The notes beneath the pieces were generated by a model. That model saw only the letters and a list, made by a program, of their open reading frames with translations, did no database searches and was not told the DNA's origin. Shown here in pieces: positions 4,784 to 5,369 of a DNA stretch of 5,369 nt. The translations under genes were made by a program, and so were the position numbers. The DNA is taken from assembly GCA_004376435.1 (NCBI GenBank), contig SOJS01000021.1, positions 1 through 5,369 of the forward strand, read 5' to 3'. This DNA is from Dehalococcoidia bacterium (GTDB taxonomy: Bacteria; Chloroflexota; Dehalococcoidia; Dehalococcoidales; JAUVZE01). Each line of letters begins with the position of its first letter. Position 1 is the stretch's first letter.

Positions 4784-5059
4784 ATGAAAAAAATGCAAAG
4801 GCTGCCTAAGAAGTCACTAAAACGGCTTCTAATAGATAACTCAATTCTCGAAGCCATCCGACAGGGACGTTACAGAGAAGTCATCGATAGCGACGTTTCC
4901 GCAAAGAAAATACCAGACGGTAGGAGCCTTATCATTTCCTATTACCAGGGCAATCAATACATTTGTACCAAACACGAACTCAAGACGAAGAGAGGCCGTA
5001 CCGTTCATCAGGACGTGGAAGCAGTTCTTATCAGTGGCATTCACTACGAGAGAGAGTAG
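4784..5059 (+). CDS. Hypothetical basic protein, 91 residues, unrecognised
   Basis: I do not recognise this protein. The first 16 residues are rich in Lys/Arg (KKMQRLPKKSLKRLL). A short helical stretch follows (NSILEAIRQGRYREVID, residues 19-35), then a strand-rich C-terminal half: SLIISYYQGNQYICTKHEL (48-66), TVHQDVEAVLISGIHYE. There is no membrane segment or signal peptide. Amino-acid make-up and codon variety look like a real gene. No clear Shine-Dalgarno precedes the ATG at 4784; the ATG at 4793 is an alternative start. It is divergent from the 122-residue gene across 94 bases, and the pair may be functionally linked. A small nucleic-acid-binding or toxin/antitoxin-type protein is conceivable from charge and size alone, which is weak evidence. 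Confidence 0.6.
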   Translation: MKKMQRLPKKSLKRLLIDNSILEAIRQGRYREVIDSDVSAKKIPDGRSLIISYYQGNQYICTKHELKTKRGRTVHQDVEAVLISGIHYERE

Positions 5060-5148
5060 GTCTCTTACCATCAGAGGTTCAGGCAGGAAGGGGCGATAAT
5101 AAACGAAGACTCTGGTTCGTTACACAAATTGACGAAATGTTCAGTATC

Positions 5149-5289
5149 CTATAAATGCAGCTCTATAACATCGCCATCCTCAAGGATATGGTCTCTTTTT
5201 ACCATCAGCCCGTCGTGTTTTCCTGAGCCCCAGATGCGGGCGTATTTGAGCTTTTGGGCAAAGTCCTTGTGGCCTTCGGCCGCCGGCGC
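5149..5289 (-). CDS. TGS-domain GTPase (DRG/Obg-like), C-terminal fragment
   Basis: The last 46 residues of a protein whose upstream part is lost into the poly-G tail. The translation AAEGHKDFAQKLKYARIW, then GSGKHDGLMVKRDHILEDGD and VIELHL, with stop TAG on the minus strand at 5151-5149, is the hallmark end of the TGS domain in DRG-type translation-associated GTPases (HkDF, KyARIWGS, DH-LeDGDVIELH). TGS domains bind RNA or ribosomes beside a G domain; the G1-G5 motifs would lie outside the window. Codons beyond about 5284 become Pro/Ala only and merge into the artefactual G run, so the true sequence limit is uncertain by several bases. The gene is convergent with the 91-residue gene. RelA-type proteins also carry TGS, but the HKDF-KYARIWG pattern favours DRG. 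Confidence 0.8.
   Translation of the reverse strand, partial: APAAEGHKDFAQKLKYARIWGSGKHDGLMVKRDHILEDGDVIELHL

Positions 5290-5369
<80 letters not shown>

Noticed and set aside
4841..5071. 76-codon minus-strand open frame opposite the 91-residue gene
   Set aside because: No ribosome binding site or recognisable sequence; the plus-strand frame is the more plausible coding frame.
5102..5121. AACGAA / TTCGTT 6-bp inverted repeat with 8-base loop
   Set aside because: Too short and AT-rich to call a terminator, and no T-run follows on either strand.

Overview
The window looks like bacterial chromosome from the Chloroflexota, probably a Dehalococcoidia-type metagenome contig. This placement is inferred from the mix of a NuoN tail, a tiny DUF5679-like zinc ribbon, a folK next to a PTPS/QueD homologue, and a DRG-type TGS GTPase tail. 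No single gene here proves it. The right end is about 80 bases of almost pure G and should be treated as an assembly or sequencing artefact.

Left part (1-3762), GC-rich and housekeeping in character. The 3' half of nuoN (complex I membrane subunit) ends at 812. A convergent gap with two GC-rich hairpins separates it from a minus-strand, membrane-anchored class I methyltransferase (950-1591). The methyltransferase and folK (1734-2219) are divergent, and each has a perfect TATAAT box in the shared 142-bp gap. folK is followed after 8 bases by a PTPS/QueD-family gene (2228-2596), so the two are very likely one operon. The PTPS active site carries Cys-Glu before HGH, which fits an enzyme that bypasses FolB and hands 6-hydroxymethyl-dihydropterin to FolK. 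After a hairpin comes a separate transcription unit for a 46-residue zinc ribbon with its own promoter and a strong ribosome binding site. A perfect 16-bp stem follows, then a Cof-type HAD phosphatase (2956-3762).

Right part (3763-5148), visibly lower in GC: 45% in 3961-4020 and 42% in 4501-4560, against 70% in 3601-3660. It carries three small genes: a DUF6941-like protein (3865-4296, plus), an unrecognised 122-residue acidic protein (4321-4689, minus) that converges on it, and an unrecognised basic 91-residue protein (4784-5059, plus) divergent from the second. This is the accessory part of the window and the likeliest place for something undescribed, but nothing in it can be assigned a mechanism from sequence alone.

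Right edge: the last 46 residues of a TGS-domain (DRG/Obg-like) GTPase lie on the minus strand (5149-5289), cut off by the poly-G tail. No rRNA, tRNA, CRISPR array or transposase was seen.
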